From positions 1 through 52,380 of the forward strand of contig CANHNJ010000017.1 in assembly GCA_947462105.1 (NCBI GenBank): DNA of 52,380 bases. The letters run 5' to 3'. This stretch comes from Alphaproteobacteria bacterium (GTDB lineage Bacteria > Pseudomonadota > Alphaproteobacteria > Micropepsales > Micropepsaceae). A program made the translations under genes and the position numbers. Numbering within the stretch: position 1 is the stretch's first letter; the number at the start of each line of letters is the position of its first letter. This document shows, one piece after another, positions 7,809 to 17,332 of this stretch. Under the pieces are notes generated by a model, which was not told the origin of the DNA, searched no databases, and worked only from the letters and a program-made list of their open reading frames with translations.

Positions 7809-9308
7809 ATGAATATCAACTTCGCCGTTCCCGCTTCCATCAAGGCGGGCAGCTGGGTGATCGGGGCGGTGGAAGGCGGCGTTCTTCTACCTGCGGCGCT
7901 CAACGCCGACAAGGCGAGCGGCGGCGCGCTGACACGCGCCCTGAAATTCGCGCGTTTCAAGGGCGCACCCGGCCAGATGGTGGAAGTGCTGGCGCCAGCC
8001 GGCGTTGCCGCTTCGCGCCTGCTGCTGGTGGGGCTGGGCAAGCCGGAAGCACTGGACGAGAAAGGCCTGGAAACCATCGGGGCGCAGATCGCTGCACGCC
8101 TGCTGGGCGCCGGCGAAAGCACGGCCACGCTGCAGATCGATGTGCCCAAGGGTTGCAAGGTCAAAAAGGGCGAACTGGCGGCGCATCTGGCCTTTGGCGC
8201 GCGGCTGCGCGCCTATGCCTTCAACCAGTACCGCACCAAGAATCTGGACGAGTATGAGCGCAAGCTGACAGCGCTCACCGTGCAGACGCCAGACGCGGTG
8301 GCGGCAAAGCTGGCCTATGCCGGGCTGGGCGCGGTGGCAGATGGCATCTTCCTGGCGCGCGACCTGGTCAACGAGCCGCCGAATATTCTGTACCCGGAGG
8401 AATTTGCCCGCCGCATCAAGGCCCGTCTCGGCAAGCTGGGCGTGAAGGTCGAGGTGCTGGGCGAAGCCGAGATGAAGAAGCAGGGCTTCGGGGCGCTGCT
8501 GGGCGTGGGCCAGGGTTCGGCGCGCGAAAGCCAGCTCGTGGTGATGCGCTGGGATGGCGCCAAGAAGGCGGGCAAGCCGGTGGCGTTCGTCGGCAAGGGC
8601 GTCTGCTTTGATTCCGGCGGCCTGTCGCTCAAGCTCGGTGCGGGCATGATGGGCATGAAGGGCGACATGGGCGGCGCGGCCGCCGTCACCGGCCTGATGC
8701 TGGCGCTGGCCACCCGAAAAGCAAAAGTGAACGCCGTAGGCGTGGTCGGCCTGGTGGAGAATATGCCCGGCCCCGACGCGTTACGTCCCGACGATGTCAT
8801 CAAGTCGCTGTCCGGCCAGACCATCGAGGTGCTGAACACCGATGCCGAAGGCCGCCTGGTGCTGGCCGATGCGCTGACCTACACCCAGCGCCGCTTCGCG
8901 CCGAAATTCATCATCGACCTCGCCACGCTCACCGGCGCCATCGTGCAGACCCTGGGCTATGAGCATGCCGGCGTCTTTTCCAACACCGATGCGCTGGTGC
9001 AGCGGCTGCAGGCGGCGGGCCGCCATACCGGCGAGCGCGTCTGGCAACTGCCGCTCGATCCCTTCTATGACAAGATGATCAAGTCCAAGATCGCCGACAT
9101 GAAGAATATCGGAGGCGGCAATTCCGGCGCCATCACGGCGGCGCAGTTCCTGCTGCGCTTCATCGACAAGGGCACCGACTGGGCGCATCTGGATATCGCG
9201 GGTGTCGCCTGGCAGGACGGCGAGCAGAAGCCGATGATCCCGAGCTGGGGCACCGGCTGGGGCGTGCGCCTGCTCAACCGGCTGATCATCGAGCATTACG
9301 AGGGATGA
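7809..9308 (+). CDS. pepA: Leucyl aminopeptidase (M17)
   Basis: PepA is a cytosolic hexameric di-metal aminopeptidase that removes N-terminal residues, notably leucine, from peptides. From ATG 7809 it is 499 residues, typical for the family, and a CAGGAG ribosome site lies just upstream. The frame is open further 5' but the start is well supported. Metal and active-site motifs are visible: VGKGVCFDSGGLSLK, MKGDMGGAA and the M17 signature NTDAEGRL at residues 343-350. The stop overlaps the ATG of holC by 4 bp. The close link of pepA to holC is common in proteobacteria. Confidence 0.96.
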   Translation: MNINFAVPASIKAGSWVIGAVEGGVLLPAALNADKASGGALTRALKFARFKGAPGQMVEVLAPAGVAASRLLLVGLGKPEALDEKGLETIGAQIAARLLGAGESTATLQIDVPKGCKVKKGELAAHLAFGARLRAYAFNQYRTKNLDEYERKLTALTVQTPDAVAAKLAYAGLGAVADGIFLARDLVNEPPNILYPEEFARRIKARLGKLGVKVEVLGEAEMKKQGFGALLGVGQGSARESQLVVMRWDGAKKAGKPVAFVGKGVCFDSGGLSLKLGAGMMGMKGDMGGAAAVTGLMLALATRKAKVNAVGVVGLVENMPGPDALRPDDVIKSLSGQTIEVLNTDAEGRLVLADALTYTQRRFAPKFIIDLATLTGAIVQTLGYEHAGVFSNTDALVQRLQAAGRHTGERVWQLPLDPFYDKMIKSKIADMKNIGGGNSGAITAAQFLLRFIDKGTDWAHLDIAGVAWQDGEQKPMIPSWGTGWGVRLLNRLIIEHYEG

Positions 9309-9763
9309 CGGAAACACTCTTCTACCATCTCGAAAAGCGATCGCTGGAAGAAATCCTCCCCGGCCTGGTCGAGAAGTCGCGCGCACGCGGCTGGAAGGCA
9401 CTGATCCGTGCCGACACCGCCGACCGTGCCGACGCCATCGATAGCTTGCTGTGGACCTATGATGACCAGTCCTTCCTGGCCCACGCGCAGGCGGGCGATG
9501 GCGAGGCGGCTGGACAGCCGGTGCTCATCACGGTGGAAGACGGCAATCCCAATTCCGCCGAAATTGCCTTCTATGTCGGCGGCGCTGCCCCTGCGGACTG
9601 GAGCGGTATGGGGGGGCTGGCCCGTATCGTGCTTTTGTTCGATGGCCGCGATGGCGCGGCGCTGGACATGGCGCGTGCGGCTTGGAAAGAGGCCAAGGGC
9701 GCAGGGCACGACGTCACCTACTGGAAGGAAACGCCTTCCGGGAAATTCGAAAAACAGAACTGA
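9305..9763 (+). CDS. holC: DNA polymerase III chi subunit
   Basis: Chi links the clamp-loader complex (through psi in E. coli) to single-stranded DNA-binding protein during replication. The 152-residue product matches HolC: TLFYHLEKRSLEEILPGLVEKS at the N-terminus, DSLLWTYDDQSFLAH in the middle, PVLITVEDGNPN, and the VLLFDGRD segment. Alphaproteobacteria commonly carry chi without a recognisable psi; none is seen here. It is coupled to pepA by an ATGA overlap, and a TPR gene follows after 13 bases. Confidence 0.92.
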   Translation: MTETLFYHLEKRSLEEILPGLVEKSRARGWKALIRADTADRADAIDSLLWTYDDQSFLAHAQAGDGEAAGQPVLITVEDGNPNSAEIAFYVGGAAPADWSGMGGLARIVLLFDGRDGAALDMARAAWKEAKGAGHDVTYWKETPSGKFEKQN

Positions 9764-9776
9764 GGAGCGTTTGGGT

Positions 9777-10535
9777 TTGTTTAGCGGTTGGATGATCGGC
9801 AGTTTTCTCATCAGCCTGGCCATGGCCTGGCACATCATCCGCAATGGCCGCTCGCAGCTCTGGCTGCTGGGCCTGGCGCTGGCGTCGTTCACCGGCTACG
9901 GCCCTTTCGTCTGGATCGCCTATCTGGTCTTCGCCGTCATCCCCGATTTCTTCAACAGTCATGGTGTGCGCAAGTTCCGCGCCGGCCTCAAGGAGGTTGC
10001 TGATCCCGGCCGCGCCTATCGCGAGGCCAAGCGCGATGCCGAGCGGGTTGGCTCTGCCGATTCCAAGCGCCTGCTGGCGGAAGAATCGCTGAAGCGCGGC
10101 CTGCATGCCGATGCCGTGGCGCTGTACGAGAGTGCCATGTCAGGCCCGCTGGGCGAAGGCGATCCCACGCTGCTGAAGGGCATGGCGCGCGCCAAGCTGC
10201 TGGCGGGCGATCCGGCGGCGTCGGAGCAATGGTTCCTCAAGCTCAAGGAACTGGATCCCAAGGCGTTCGATACCGATAGTGAGCTGGACTATGCCCGCGC
10301 GCTGGAAGAACAGGGCCGCACAGATGAGGCGGTGGTGCAGTATGAAAGGGTTACGCCGCGCTATTCCGGCGAGGAGGCGCGGGTGCGTTTCGCGCTGCTG
10401 CTGCAGAAGACCGGGAAAATCGACCGCGCCCAGGCCTTGTTTCGCGAGGCTATAGACGCTGTGCAGGATGCGCCCAGTTATTACCGCTCACGGCAGACGG
10501 AGTGGGTCAAGATTGCAAAGCAGAATCTGCGCTAG
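9777..10535 (+). CDS. Membrane-anchored tetratricopeptide-repeat protein
   Basis: The protein has two N-terminal hydrophobic segments (about residues 5-22 and 27-52), then a soluble region with TPR-like helical pairs (LLAEESLKRGLHADAVALYE, GMARAKLLAGDPAASEQW, DYARALEEQGRTDEAVVQYE, VRFALLLQKTGKIDRAQALF). The TTG at 9777 is chosen because GAGGAG lies 9 bases upstream; TTG 9771 is too close and ATG 9792 is too far. It is probably an inner-membrane protein with a cytoplasmic or periplasmic TPR scaffold. No specific function is recognised. Its stop interlocks by 4 bp with the convergent ABC-F gene. Confidence 0.75.
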   Translation: MFSGWMIGSFLISLAMAWHIIRNGRSQLWLLGLALASFTGYGPFVWIAYLVFAVIPDFFNSHGVRKFRAGLKEVADPGRAYREAKRDAERVGSADSKRLLAEESLKRGLHADAVALYESAMSGPLGEGDPTLLKGMARAKLLAGDPAASEQWFLKLKELDPKAFDTDSELDYARALEEQGRTDEAVVQYERVTPRYSGEEARVRFALLLQKTGKIDRAQALFREAIDAVQDAPSYYRSRQTEWVKIAKQNLR

Positions 10536-12415
10536 GCGTCGCTCATCGCCGCGTCGTATTCTTCCTGCGCGGCCACCCACAATTTCTCGGCGGCTTCCAG
10601 CTTGCGCTGGGCATCGGCGCGCTTCTTCGACACCGCGCTGCCCTTGGCGGGATCGCGCGTGAATAGCAGCGGATCGGACAGCGCCTTGTCCAGCTTGGCG
10701 ATGTCGATGTTGAGGCTGGCGATCTGCGATTCCGCCGCGTCCACCTTGTCCTTCAGCGGCTTGAGATTGTGCCGCTTGCCGGCATTTGCCTTGCGTTGTT
10801 CGTCCTTCTTCGGCGCAGGCGAGGCCGCTTCCACCTTGCGCGTCGGCCGGTTGTCGCCGGTGAGCAGGAACTTGCGGTAATCGTCGAGATCGCCATCAAA
10901 CGGCTTCACATGGCCGTCCGAGACCAGCAGCAGCGTGTCGGCCGTCGCTTCGACCAGGCGGCGGTCATGGCTGACCAGGATGACGGCGCCGTCGAAATCG
11001 TTCAGCGCGGTCAGCAATTCGTTGCGGGCATCGATGTCGAGATGGTTGGTCGGTTCGTCCAGGATGAGCAGGTTGGGCTTATCCAGCGTGGTCAGCGCCA
11101 GCATCAGGCGCGCCCGCTCGCCGCCCGACAATTTGCCTACCGAGGTCTGGGATTTGTCGGCACCAAAGCCGAAGCCGCCCAACTGGGTGCGAACCTGTTC
11201 TACCGTCAACTTGGGACGGAAATACTGCAGCGTCTGGATGGGCGTGATGCGCGTGTCGAGTTCCTCGGCCTGGTGCTGGGCGAAATAGCCCACCACCAGC
11301 TTGCGCGCGGGCGTGTATTCGCCGCCCATCACCGAAAGCTTGCCCGCCAGCAGCTTGGCCATGGTGGACTTACCGTTGCCGTTCTTGCCCAGCAGCGCAA
11401 TGCGGTCCTGCGGATCGAAGCGAAAGGAAAGCCCCGTGAGGATCGGCTTGCCCGCTTCATACCCGACCGAGGCGCGGTCCATGGTGATGAGCGGCGGCGA
11501 CGCTTCGGTCGCGGTGGGAATGCGGATGGGGGCGACGAACTCGTCCGGCGGCACTTCCACCGACGCCATCTTGGCCAGCATCTTCATGCGGCTTTGCGCT
11601 TGCGCGGCCTTGGCCGCCGACGCCTTGAAGCGGTCGACGAATTTCTGCATGTGGGCGCGTGCGGCTTCCTGCTTCTTGGCGAAGGCCATGTCGTTGGCGC
11701 GCGCCGCAGCGCGGGTGGCGACAAAGGTGTCGTAGCCGCCGGTGTAGAGCTTCAGCTTGCCGCGTTCGAGATGCAGGATGAATTCGCAGCCGGTGTTGAG
11801 CAGGTCGCGATCATGGCTGACGATCAGGATGGTGCCGCGATATTTCTGGATGAAGTTCTCCAGCCACAGCACGCCTTCCAGGTCGAGATAGTTGGTCGGT
11901 TCGTCCAGCAGCAGCAGGTCGGGGGCGGTGAACAGGATCGCCGCCAGCGCCACGCGCATGCGCCAGCCGCCGGAAAATTCCTTGCAGGGCCGCAACTGGT
12001 CTTCGGCCGAGAAGCCGAGGCCCGCCAGGATTTCGGCAGCGCGCGAGGGCGCGGTATAGGCGTCGATGGCTTCAAGGCGGTGATAGATGTCGCCCAGCTT
12101 GTGGCCGTCGGTTTCGTGTTCGGCCTCCGCCAGCAGGGTGGTGCGCTCGGTGTCCGCTTCCAGCACCGTGTCCAGCAGGCTGGTGTCGGTGCCCGGCGCT
12201 TCCTGCGCCACGGCGCCGACCTTCCAGGCCGACGGCCAGCTCACATCGCCGTCATCGGGATGCAGGCGGCCCAGGATGACGTTGAACAGGGTGGATTTGC
12301 CCGCGCCGTTGCGCCCCACCAGGCCGATGCGCCGCCCGGCGGGCAGGTTGGCGGTGGCCCCGGAAAGGATTTCCCGGCCCGCGATCCGGACGACGATGTT
12401 ATCAATTGCCAGCAT
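10532..12415 (-). CDS. ABC-F family ATP-binding protein (Uup/YheS type)
   Basis: The 627-residue protein has two nucleotide-binding domains and no membrane segments, as in ABC-F proteins that act on ribosomes. NBD1 has GRNGAGKSTLFN near residue 35, a signature KEFSGGWRMRVALA, and LLLLDEPTNYLD. The inter-domain linker holds many Lys/Ala-rich helices (AKKQEAARAHMQKFVDRFKA). NBD2 has GKNGNGKSTMAK, KLSGGERARLMLALTTL and LLILDEPTNHLD. A charged C-terminal coiled coil (DKVDAAESQIASLNIDIAKL) follows. Its length and tail suggest the YheS or Uup branch, which cannot be separated by eye. Confidence 0.92.
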   Translation of the reverse strand: MLAIDNIVVRIAGREILSGATANLPAGRRIGLVGRNGAGKSTLFNVILGRLHPDDGDVSWPSAWKVGAVAQEAPGTDTSLLDTVLEADTERTTLLAEAEHETDGHKLGDIYHRLEAIDAYTAPSRAAEILAGLGFSAEDQLRPCKEFSGGWRMRVALAAILFTAPDLLLLDEPTNYLDLEGVLWLENFIQKYRGTILIVSHDRDLLNTGCEFILHLERGKLKLYTGGYDTFVATRAAARANDMAFAKKQEAARAHMQKFVDRFKASAAKAAQAQSRMKMLAKMASVEVPPDEFVAPIRIPTATEASPPLITMDRASVGYEAGKPILTGLSFRFDPQDRIALLGKNGNGKSTMAKLLAGKLSVMGGEYTPARKLVVGYFAQHQAEELDTRITPIQTLQYFRPKLTVEQVRTQLGGFGFGADKSQTSVGKLSGGERARLMLALTTLDKPNLLILDEPTNHLDIDARNELLTALNDFDGAVILVSHDRRLVEATADTLLLVSDGHVKPFDGDLDDYRKFLLTGDNRPTRKVEAASPAPKKDEQRKANAGKRHNLKPLKDKVDAAESQIASLNIDIAKLDKALSDPLLFTRDPAKGSAVSKKRADAQRKLEAAEKLWVAAQEEYDAAMSDA

Positions 12416-12542
12416 TTGCGGGCCTTATAGCGTGTCATGGCCTACCAGCAAGGCCCTTTAGGGCCGCAGCGCGTGTGGGCCATTGCGATTCCGGAAGGCC
12501 CGATGCATAAGGCGCGCGAAATTCCCCCTTTCGGAGACTGAT

Positions 12543-12965
12543 ATGCCTGTTTCGCGCACCTTTTCGATCATCAAGCCGGACGCCACGCGCCGCAACCTGA
12601 CCGGCAAGGTCAATGCCGTGATCGAGGAAGCCGGCCTGCGCATTGTGGCGCAGAAGCGCGTCCGCCTGAGCGACGCCCAGGCCAAGAAATTCTATGAAGT
12701 GCACAAGGACCGTCCTTTCTATGGCGAACTGGTCAGCCAGATGACCGCCGAGCCGGTGGTGGTGCAGGTGCTGGAAGGCGAAAACGCCGTCGCCCGCTAT
12801 CGCGAAGTGATGGGTTCCACCAACCCCAAGGACGCCGCCGAAGGCACGATCCGCAAGCTGTTTGCGCTGTCGATCGGCGAGAATTCGGTTCATGGCTCCG
12901 ACAGCCCGGAAAACGCCGCGATCGAAATCGCGCAGTTCTTCAACGATGGCGATATCGTCGGCTGA
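12543..12965 (+). CDS. ndk: Nucleoside diphosphate kinase
   Basis: Ndk transfers the gamma-phosphate between nucleoside di- and triphosphates through a phosphohistidine. From ATG 12543 the protein is 140 residues, the standard length. It starts [18 protein letters not shown] and carries the catalytic histidine in [20 protein letters not shown]. The upstream in-frame codons to 12483 are not conserved and are excluded. A strong hairpin terminator follows at 12991-13018. Confidence 0.97.
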   Translation: MPVSRTFSIIKPDATRRNLTGKVNAVIEEAGLRIVAQKRVRLSDAQAKKFYEVHKDRPFYGELVSQMTAEPVVVQVLEGENAVARYREVMGSTNPKDAAEGTIRKLFALSIGENSVHGSDSPENAAIEIAQFFNDGDIVG

Positions 12966-12990
12966 GTTCCGCCGCATAAAGTGCTAGAAA

Positions 12991-13018
12991 GGCTCCGGCG
13001 CAAACCGGAGCCTTTTTC
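12991..13018 (+). terminator. Rho-independent terminator after ndk
   Basis: GGCTCCGG and CCGGAGCC form a perfect 8-bp GC-rich stem around a short CGCAAA loop, followed by CTTTTTC. The next gene starts directly after it, so the hairpin also sits in the short ndk-SDR gap. Confidence 0.85.
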
Positions 13019-13861
13019 ATGGTCAGCATGCAGGGCAAGACCGTCGTCATCACCGGCGCCACCTCCGGCATCGGCGAAGTCGCCGCCATAAGGCTGGCGG
13101 AGCAGGGCGCCCGCATCGTCCATGTCGCCCGCGATCCGGCCCGCGCTGCCGCGCTGCAGAACCAGTTGCACAAGGCCAATGCCGGCGTCATCCATGTGGC
13201 GCACATTGCCGACCTGTCGCAACTGGCGGAGATGAAGCGGGTGGCGCGGGACATCGTCGCCGCCGAGCCCAGGATCGACGTGCTGATCCCCAATGCCGGG
13301 GCGCTGTTCAATCGCCGCAGCGTCACGGCCGACGGGCTGGAGAAGACCTTCGCCCTCAATCATATGGGCTATTTCATTCCCACGCTCGCCCTACTGCCCA
13401 ATATGGCAGACGGCGGCCGCATCGTGGTGACGGCGTCGAACGCTCATCGCGGCGCGATACTGGATTTCGGCGACCTGCAATCAGCGCACGGCTATAGCGG
13501 CTTTTCGGTCTATTCCCGCAGCAAGCTGATGAACATTCTTTTCACCCGCGCCCTGGCGCGCCGCCTGAAACGCGGCATCACCGCCAATGCGCTGCACCCG
13601 GGTTTCGTCGCCACCCGCTTTGGCGACCAGTCCGGCGGCCTGATGGCGCCGCTGCTGAAAGTGGTGAAGCCAGTGGGCGCAATCGCGCCGGAAGAGGGCG
13701 CGCAGACCATCATCTGGCTGGCGTCGTCGCCCGAGGCGGCAAACCAAAATGGTGGCTATTTCTATGCGTGCAAGCCGTACACCCCGACGGTGCATGCGCT
13801 GAACGATGCGGATGGCGAGCGGCTGTGGCAGATCTCGGAAGAGGTTGCAGCCAAGGTTTAA
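13019..13861 (+). CDS. Short-chain dehydrogenase/reductase
   Basis: This is an NAD(P)-dependent oxidoreductase with a classical SDR Rossmann fold. Visible motifs are the cofactor-binding TGATSGIG near residues 13-20, NAGA near 90, and the catalytic YSRSK, all in standard order. The length of 280 residues is slightly longer than the classical ~250. The C-terminal half (ALHPGFVATRFG) resembles the retinol dehydrogenase/WW-domain oxidoreductase-like branch, but the substrate cannot be inferred. The start is ATG 13019 or ATG 13028. It lies directly behind the ndk terminator and interlocks 4 bp with the convergent purN stop. Confidence 0.85.
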   Translation: MVSMQGKTVVITGATSGIGEVAAIRLAEQGARIVHVARDPARAAALQNQLHKANAGVIHVAHIADLSQLAEMKRVARDIVAAEPRIDVLIPNAGALFNRRSVTADGLEKTFALNHMGYFIPTLALLPNMADGGRIVVTASNAHRGAILDFGDLQSAHGYSGFSVYSRSKLMNILFTRALARRLKRGITANALHPGFVATRFGDQSGGLMAPLLKVVKPVGAIAPEEGAQTIIWLASSPEAANQNGGYFYACKPYTPTVHALNDADGERLWQISEEVAAKV

Positions 13862-14472
13862 GCCGTCACCGCTGCGCCATTCTGCAGCGTCACCCGGCCT
13901 TCGCAGACCAGCCGCAGCGCAGTGGCATAAAGCCCGTGCTCGGCTTCCAGCACCCGCGCCGCCAGCGTTTCCGGCGTATCGGTGGCCAGCACCGGCACGG
14001 CGGCCTGGGCGATCACCGGGCCGGCATCCAGTTCCGGCACCACGAAATGCACGCTGGCGCCGGACTGTTTCTCGCCCGCTTCCAGCACCCGCTCATGCAC
14101 GCGCGTGCCCTTGTAGGCTGGCAGCAGCGACGGGTGGATGTTCAGCAGCTTGCCTTCCCAGGCGCGGGTGAAGCCGTCGGACAGGATGCGCATGAAGCCG
14201 GCCAGGCAGACCAATTCCACCCCGGCCTCGCGCAGCGCGGCGTCGAGCTGGGCGTCGAAAGCCTCGCGCGTCTTGCCCTTGTGGGTGATGACATGCACCG
14301 GAACGCCCGCCGCGCTGGCCCGCGCCAGGCCGCCCGCATTCTCGACATTGGCAATCACCAGCACGATATGGGCAGGAAAGCTTTGCGCCCGGGAAGCGTC
14401 CAGCAACGTCTGCAGATTGCTACCCCGGCCGGAGATCAGCACGCCGACGGGAATCTTATTCGCAGGGGTCAC
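13858..14472 (-). CDS. purN: Phosphoribosylglycinamide formyltransferase
   Basis: PurN formylates glycinamide ribonucleotide with 10-formyltetrahydrofolate, the third step of purine synthesis. The 204-residue protein carries [16 protein letters not shown], the catalytic [20 protein letters not shown] (Asn and His), and [18 protein letters not shown] with the catalytic Asp. Its ATG overlaps the purM stop by 4 bp, giving a two-gene purM-purN operon running leftward. Confidence 0.96.
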   Translation of the reverse strand: MTPANKIPVGVLISGRGSNLQTLLDASRAQSFPAHIVLVIANVENAGGLARASAAGVPVHVITHKGKTREAFDAQLDAALREAGVELVCLAGFMRILSDGFTRAWEGKLLNIHPSLLPAYKGTRVHERVLEAGEKQSGASVHFVVPELDAGPVIAQAAVPVLATDTPETLAARVLEAEHGLYATALRLVCEGRVTLQNGAAVTA

Positions 14473-15554
14473 AGCTTCAGCGCGTTCTTGTAGCGGACCT
14501 TGGCTTCGCCAGCGCCGTCGCGGCTTGCCGTAGAGGCGCCATCAGAAAAGCCCGCGACCAGCGTGCCGATGCGCGTGCCGCCGCCAAAGGCCGCCGCCAC
14601 CGCATCCGCATGGGCTTCGTCGGTCACTGCGACCATGCCGATGCCGCAATTGAAGGCACGCAGCATCTCGGTTTGCGCGACGCCGCCGGTCCTGGCCAGC
14701 CACTGGAAGACGGGCAGGGCGTTAATGCAGGCCAGGTCCACTTCCGCGTCCAGCCCGTCGGGCAGGCAGCGCGGCAGGTTGTCGGTGATGCCGCCGCCGG
14801 TGATGTGTGCCAGGCCTTTGACGCCGCCGGTGCGAATGGCGGCCAGTGCATCCTTCACATAGAGCCGCGTCGGCGTCAGCAGCGCTTCGCCCAGTGTCTT
14901 GCCCGGCGCGAAGGGGGCATCGCTCTCCCATGTCAGGCCCGCCTGCTGCGCGATCTTGCGCACCAGCGAGAAGCCGTTGGAATGCACGCCGCTGCTGGGC
15001 ACGCCGATCACGACATCGCCCGGCTTCATGCTGTCCAGCCTGGGCAGGATGCCGTCGCGCTCCACCGCGCCCACGGTGAACCCGGCCAGATCGAAATCGC
15101 CCTTGCCGTAAAGGCCGGGCATTTCCGCCGTCTCGCCGCCGATCAGGGCGCAGCCGCTGTCCTTGCAGGCCCGCGCGATGCCTTCGATCACGATGGCGGC
15201 GCTGGCGACGTCGAGCTTGCCGGTGGCGTAATAGTCGAGGAAGAAAAGCGGCTCCGCGCCCTGCACCACGATGTCGTTGACGCACATCGCCACTAGGTCC
15301 TGGCCCAGGCCGTCATAGCGGCCGGTGTCGATGGCGATCTTCAGCTTGGTGCCGACGCCGTCGGTGCCTGACACCAGGATGGGGTCCTTGAATCCGGCGG
15401 CCTTGAGGTCGAACAGGCCGCCAAAGCCGCCCAGGTCGGCATCGGCGCCGGGGCGGCGGGTGGCCTTGGCGGCGGGGCCGATGCGTTCGACCAGCGCTTC
15501 GCCCGCATCGATGTCGACGCCGGAGTCTTTATAGGTGAGGCCGTTGCCCGACAT
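14469..15554 (-). CDS. purM: Phosphoribosylformylglycinamidine cyclo-ligase
   Basis: PurM closes the imidazole ring of AIR from FGAM using ATP, the fifth step of purine synthesis. The 361-residue protein shows [14 protein letters not shown] at the N-terminus, [47 protein letters not shown] and [13 protein letters not shown]. It is coupled to purN. The 175-base gap to the divergent DUF2066 gene must hold both promoters. Confidence 0.97.
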   Translation of the reverse strand: MSGNGLTYKDSGVDIDAGEALVERIGPAAKATRRPGADADLGGFGGLFDLKAAGFKDPILVSGTDGVGTKLKIAIDTGRYDGLGQDLVAMCVNDIVVQGAEPLFFLDYYATGKLDVASAAIVIEGIARACKDSGCALIGGETAEMPGLYGKGDFDLAGFTVGAVERDGILPRLDSMKPGDVVIGVPSSGVHSNGFSLVRKIAQQAGLTWESDAPFAPGKTLGEALLTPTRLYVKDALAAIRTGGVKGLAHITGGGITDNLPRCLPDGLDAEVDLACINALPVFQWLARTGGVAQTEMLRAFNCGIGMVAVTDEAHADAVAAAFGGGTRIGTLVAGFSDGASTASRDGAGEAKVRYKNALKL

Positions 15555-15729
15555 GGTTCCCGCTTGCGGCAGTTCAAGCCGTTTCGTTTATAGGCCTGCC
15601 CGTGGGCAGGCAATGCAGCGCCCGGCGATACGCACAGGCCCGCCCGCTGTTGCTGATTCGCATTGCCCCAGCCTCGCTTTCGCCATAGGAGCAGGGTGAT
15701 ATAGTCCGGTTTCCGACCCAGGCGGTGAT

Positions 15730-16773
15730 ATGCGTTTTCCCTCTATTCTTCCGGCTCTTGCCGCGGTGGCGCTGGTTGCCGCCGCGCCGGCCTGGGCGCA
15801 GGGCCGTCCCGATCTCTACACCGTCTCCGACATTCATGTGGACGTCACTGGCAAATCTACCACCGAGGCCTTCACCAACGCCATCGCGGAAGGCCGCCCG
15901 CGCGCCTTCCAGATTCTCTTTCGCCGCCTGACGCAGCAGCGGGACTGGGGCCGCCAGCCCAGCCTCGACCAGGCCGGGCTGCTGCGCATCAGCCGCGGCT
16001 ACAATCCGGCCAATGAGCGGCGCTCCACCACGCGCTACGTCGCCGATGTCAGCTACATCTTCAATCCTGACGCGGTGAACCGCCTGCTGCGTGCCGCCAA
16101 CATCGCTTTTACCCAGGGCGGGGCTTCACGCATCCTGGTGGTGCCGATGGCGCCCAATGTTTCCGGCGGCGCCTGGGCACAGGCGCTGGGCGCGCCCAAT
16201 GTGCAGCAGAACGCGCTGGTACCCTTCACCCTGCCATCGGTGGAAGACCTGCGCAGCCTGGCGAACCTCAATCTGGATGCCGCGACCTGGGCCGATGTCG
16301 CCGCAGCAGCAGGCCGCGTCCGCGCCACGGAAGTCGCGCTGGTGCAGGCCCTCTATGCCGGCGGCAAGGTGACGGTGAATGTCCGCCGCCTGGGTGCGAA
16401 CCAGGGCTCCGCCAAGAGCAGCGTCGATGTCCCGGCGCCGACGCTGGGCACTGCCTATCCGGCGGCGGCAATCGCCGCGTCCACCACCATCGACGATCTG
16501 TGGAAGTCGCGCACCACCATCGACCCCAACCTGCGCAACCGCATCACCGCCGACATGCGCATCGCCAGCCTGGCGCAATGGAATGAAGTGCAGACCGCGC
16601 TCGCCTCGGTGTCGGTGGTGACGGGCGTGACCGTGATGGCGATGGATACCGGCTATGCCCGCATGCAGATCGCCTATATGGGCACGGCGGACCAGTTGCG
16701 CGAGGCGCTGGGCACGGCGAAGCTTTCCCTCGTCAATCGCGGCGGCCTGTGGCTGCTCGCGCCCGCGTCCTGA
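15730..16773 (+). CDS. DUF2066 domain-containing exported protein
   Basis: The 347-residue protein has a signal peptide (LPALAAVALVAAAPAWAQ, cleavage ~22). A DUF2066 region follows: DIHVDVTGKSTTEAFTNAI, RRLTQQRDW, FNPDAVNRLLRAANI and ASRILVVPM. The function of the family is unknown. In alphaproteobacteria it often precedes a membrane protein and hdaA, as here. A GGCGG ribosome site precedes the ATG, and a possible -10 TATAGT is at 15700-15705 without a convincing -35. Confidence 0.85.
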   Translation: MRFPSILPALAAVALVAAAPAWAQGRPDLYTVSDIHVDVTGKSTTEAFTNAIAEGRPRAFQILFRRLTQQRDWGRQPSLDQAGLLRISRGYNPANERRSTTRYVADVSYIFNPDAVNRLLRAANIAFTQGGASRILVVPMAPNVSGGAWAQALGAPNVQQNALVPFTLPSVEDLRSLANLNLDAATWADVAAAAGRVRATEVALVQALYAGGKVTVNVRRLGANQGSAKSSVDVPAPTLGTAYPAAAIAASTTIDDLWKSRTTIDPNLRNRITADMRIASLAQWNEVQTALASVSVVTGVTVMAMDTGYARMQIAYMGTADQLREALGTAKLSLVNRGGLWLLAPAS

Positions 16774-16780
16774 GGCCCCG

Positions 16781-17332
16781 GTGCTGAAGCACCTGCCCAA
16801 CATCCTTTCCTTGGCCCGGCTGGCGGCCGCGCCACTCACCGCCTGGCTGATCCTGGAAGGGCACGATACCGCCGCCTTCCTGCTCTTCGCGGCGGCGGGG
16901 CTCAGCGATGGCCTGGACGGCTTCATCGCCCGGCACTGGCAGGTCACGTCGCGCTCTGGCGCCTGGCTCGATCCTGCCGCCGACAAGCTCCTGATGCTGC
17001 TCTGCCTGCTGGCGCTGTGGCAGATCGATGTGGCGCCGTGGTGGCTGCTGGCGCTGATGATCCTGCGGGATGTCTGCATCGTGCTGGGCCTGGGCCTGGC
17101 GCGTCTGTCCGGCTGGCCGCTGCAGATGGCGGCGTCGTCGCTGGGCAAGATTTCGACCGTGGTGCAGATCATTTATGTCGGCGGCTGCCTGCTGCTGCTG
17201 GCGTTTGATCTGGAAGCGCCGCGCCTGCTGTTCGCCGCCGCCTTCACGGCGGCGGTCTTCACGTTTGTTTCCTGGGTTGGCTATGGCGCGGCGCTGGTGC
17301 GGGCGCTGCTGGCAGGGCGGCGCACCGCCTGA
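16781..17332 (+). CDS. CDP-alcohol phosphatidyltransferase family protein
   Basis: This integral membrane enzyme is of the type that exchanges CMP for an alcohol on CDP-diacylglycerol. The GTG at 16781 begins LKHLPNILSLARL, the usual start of the family. The full catalytic signature DGLDGFIARHW...SGAWLDPAADK (DG-x2-AR-x8-G-x3-D-x3-D) is at about residues 43-69. Five to six TM segments fill its 183 residues. It could be PgsA-like (glycerol phosphate acceptor), but a second PgsA elsewhere cannot be excluded. Its TGA shares one base with the hdaA ATG. Confidence 0.88.
   Translation: MLKHLPNILSLARLAAAPLTAWLILEGHDTAAFLLFAAAGLSDGLDGFIARHWQVTSRSGAWLDPAADKLLMLLCLLALWQIDVAPWWLLALMILRDVCIVLGLGLARLSGWPLQMAASSLGKISTVVQIIYVGGCLLLLAFDLEAPRLLFAAAFTAAVFTFVSWVGYGAALVRALLAGRRTA

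Noticed and set aside
9408-9776. Extended N-terminus of the TPR protein overlapping holC
   Set aside because: The frame is open but overlaps the well-supported holC; the ribosome site at 9762-9767 supports TTG 9777.
10769-12430. 553-codon frame opposite the ABC-F gene
   Set aside because: Antisense shadow with no motif content; the minus-strand gene has both complete nucleotide-binding domains.
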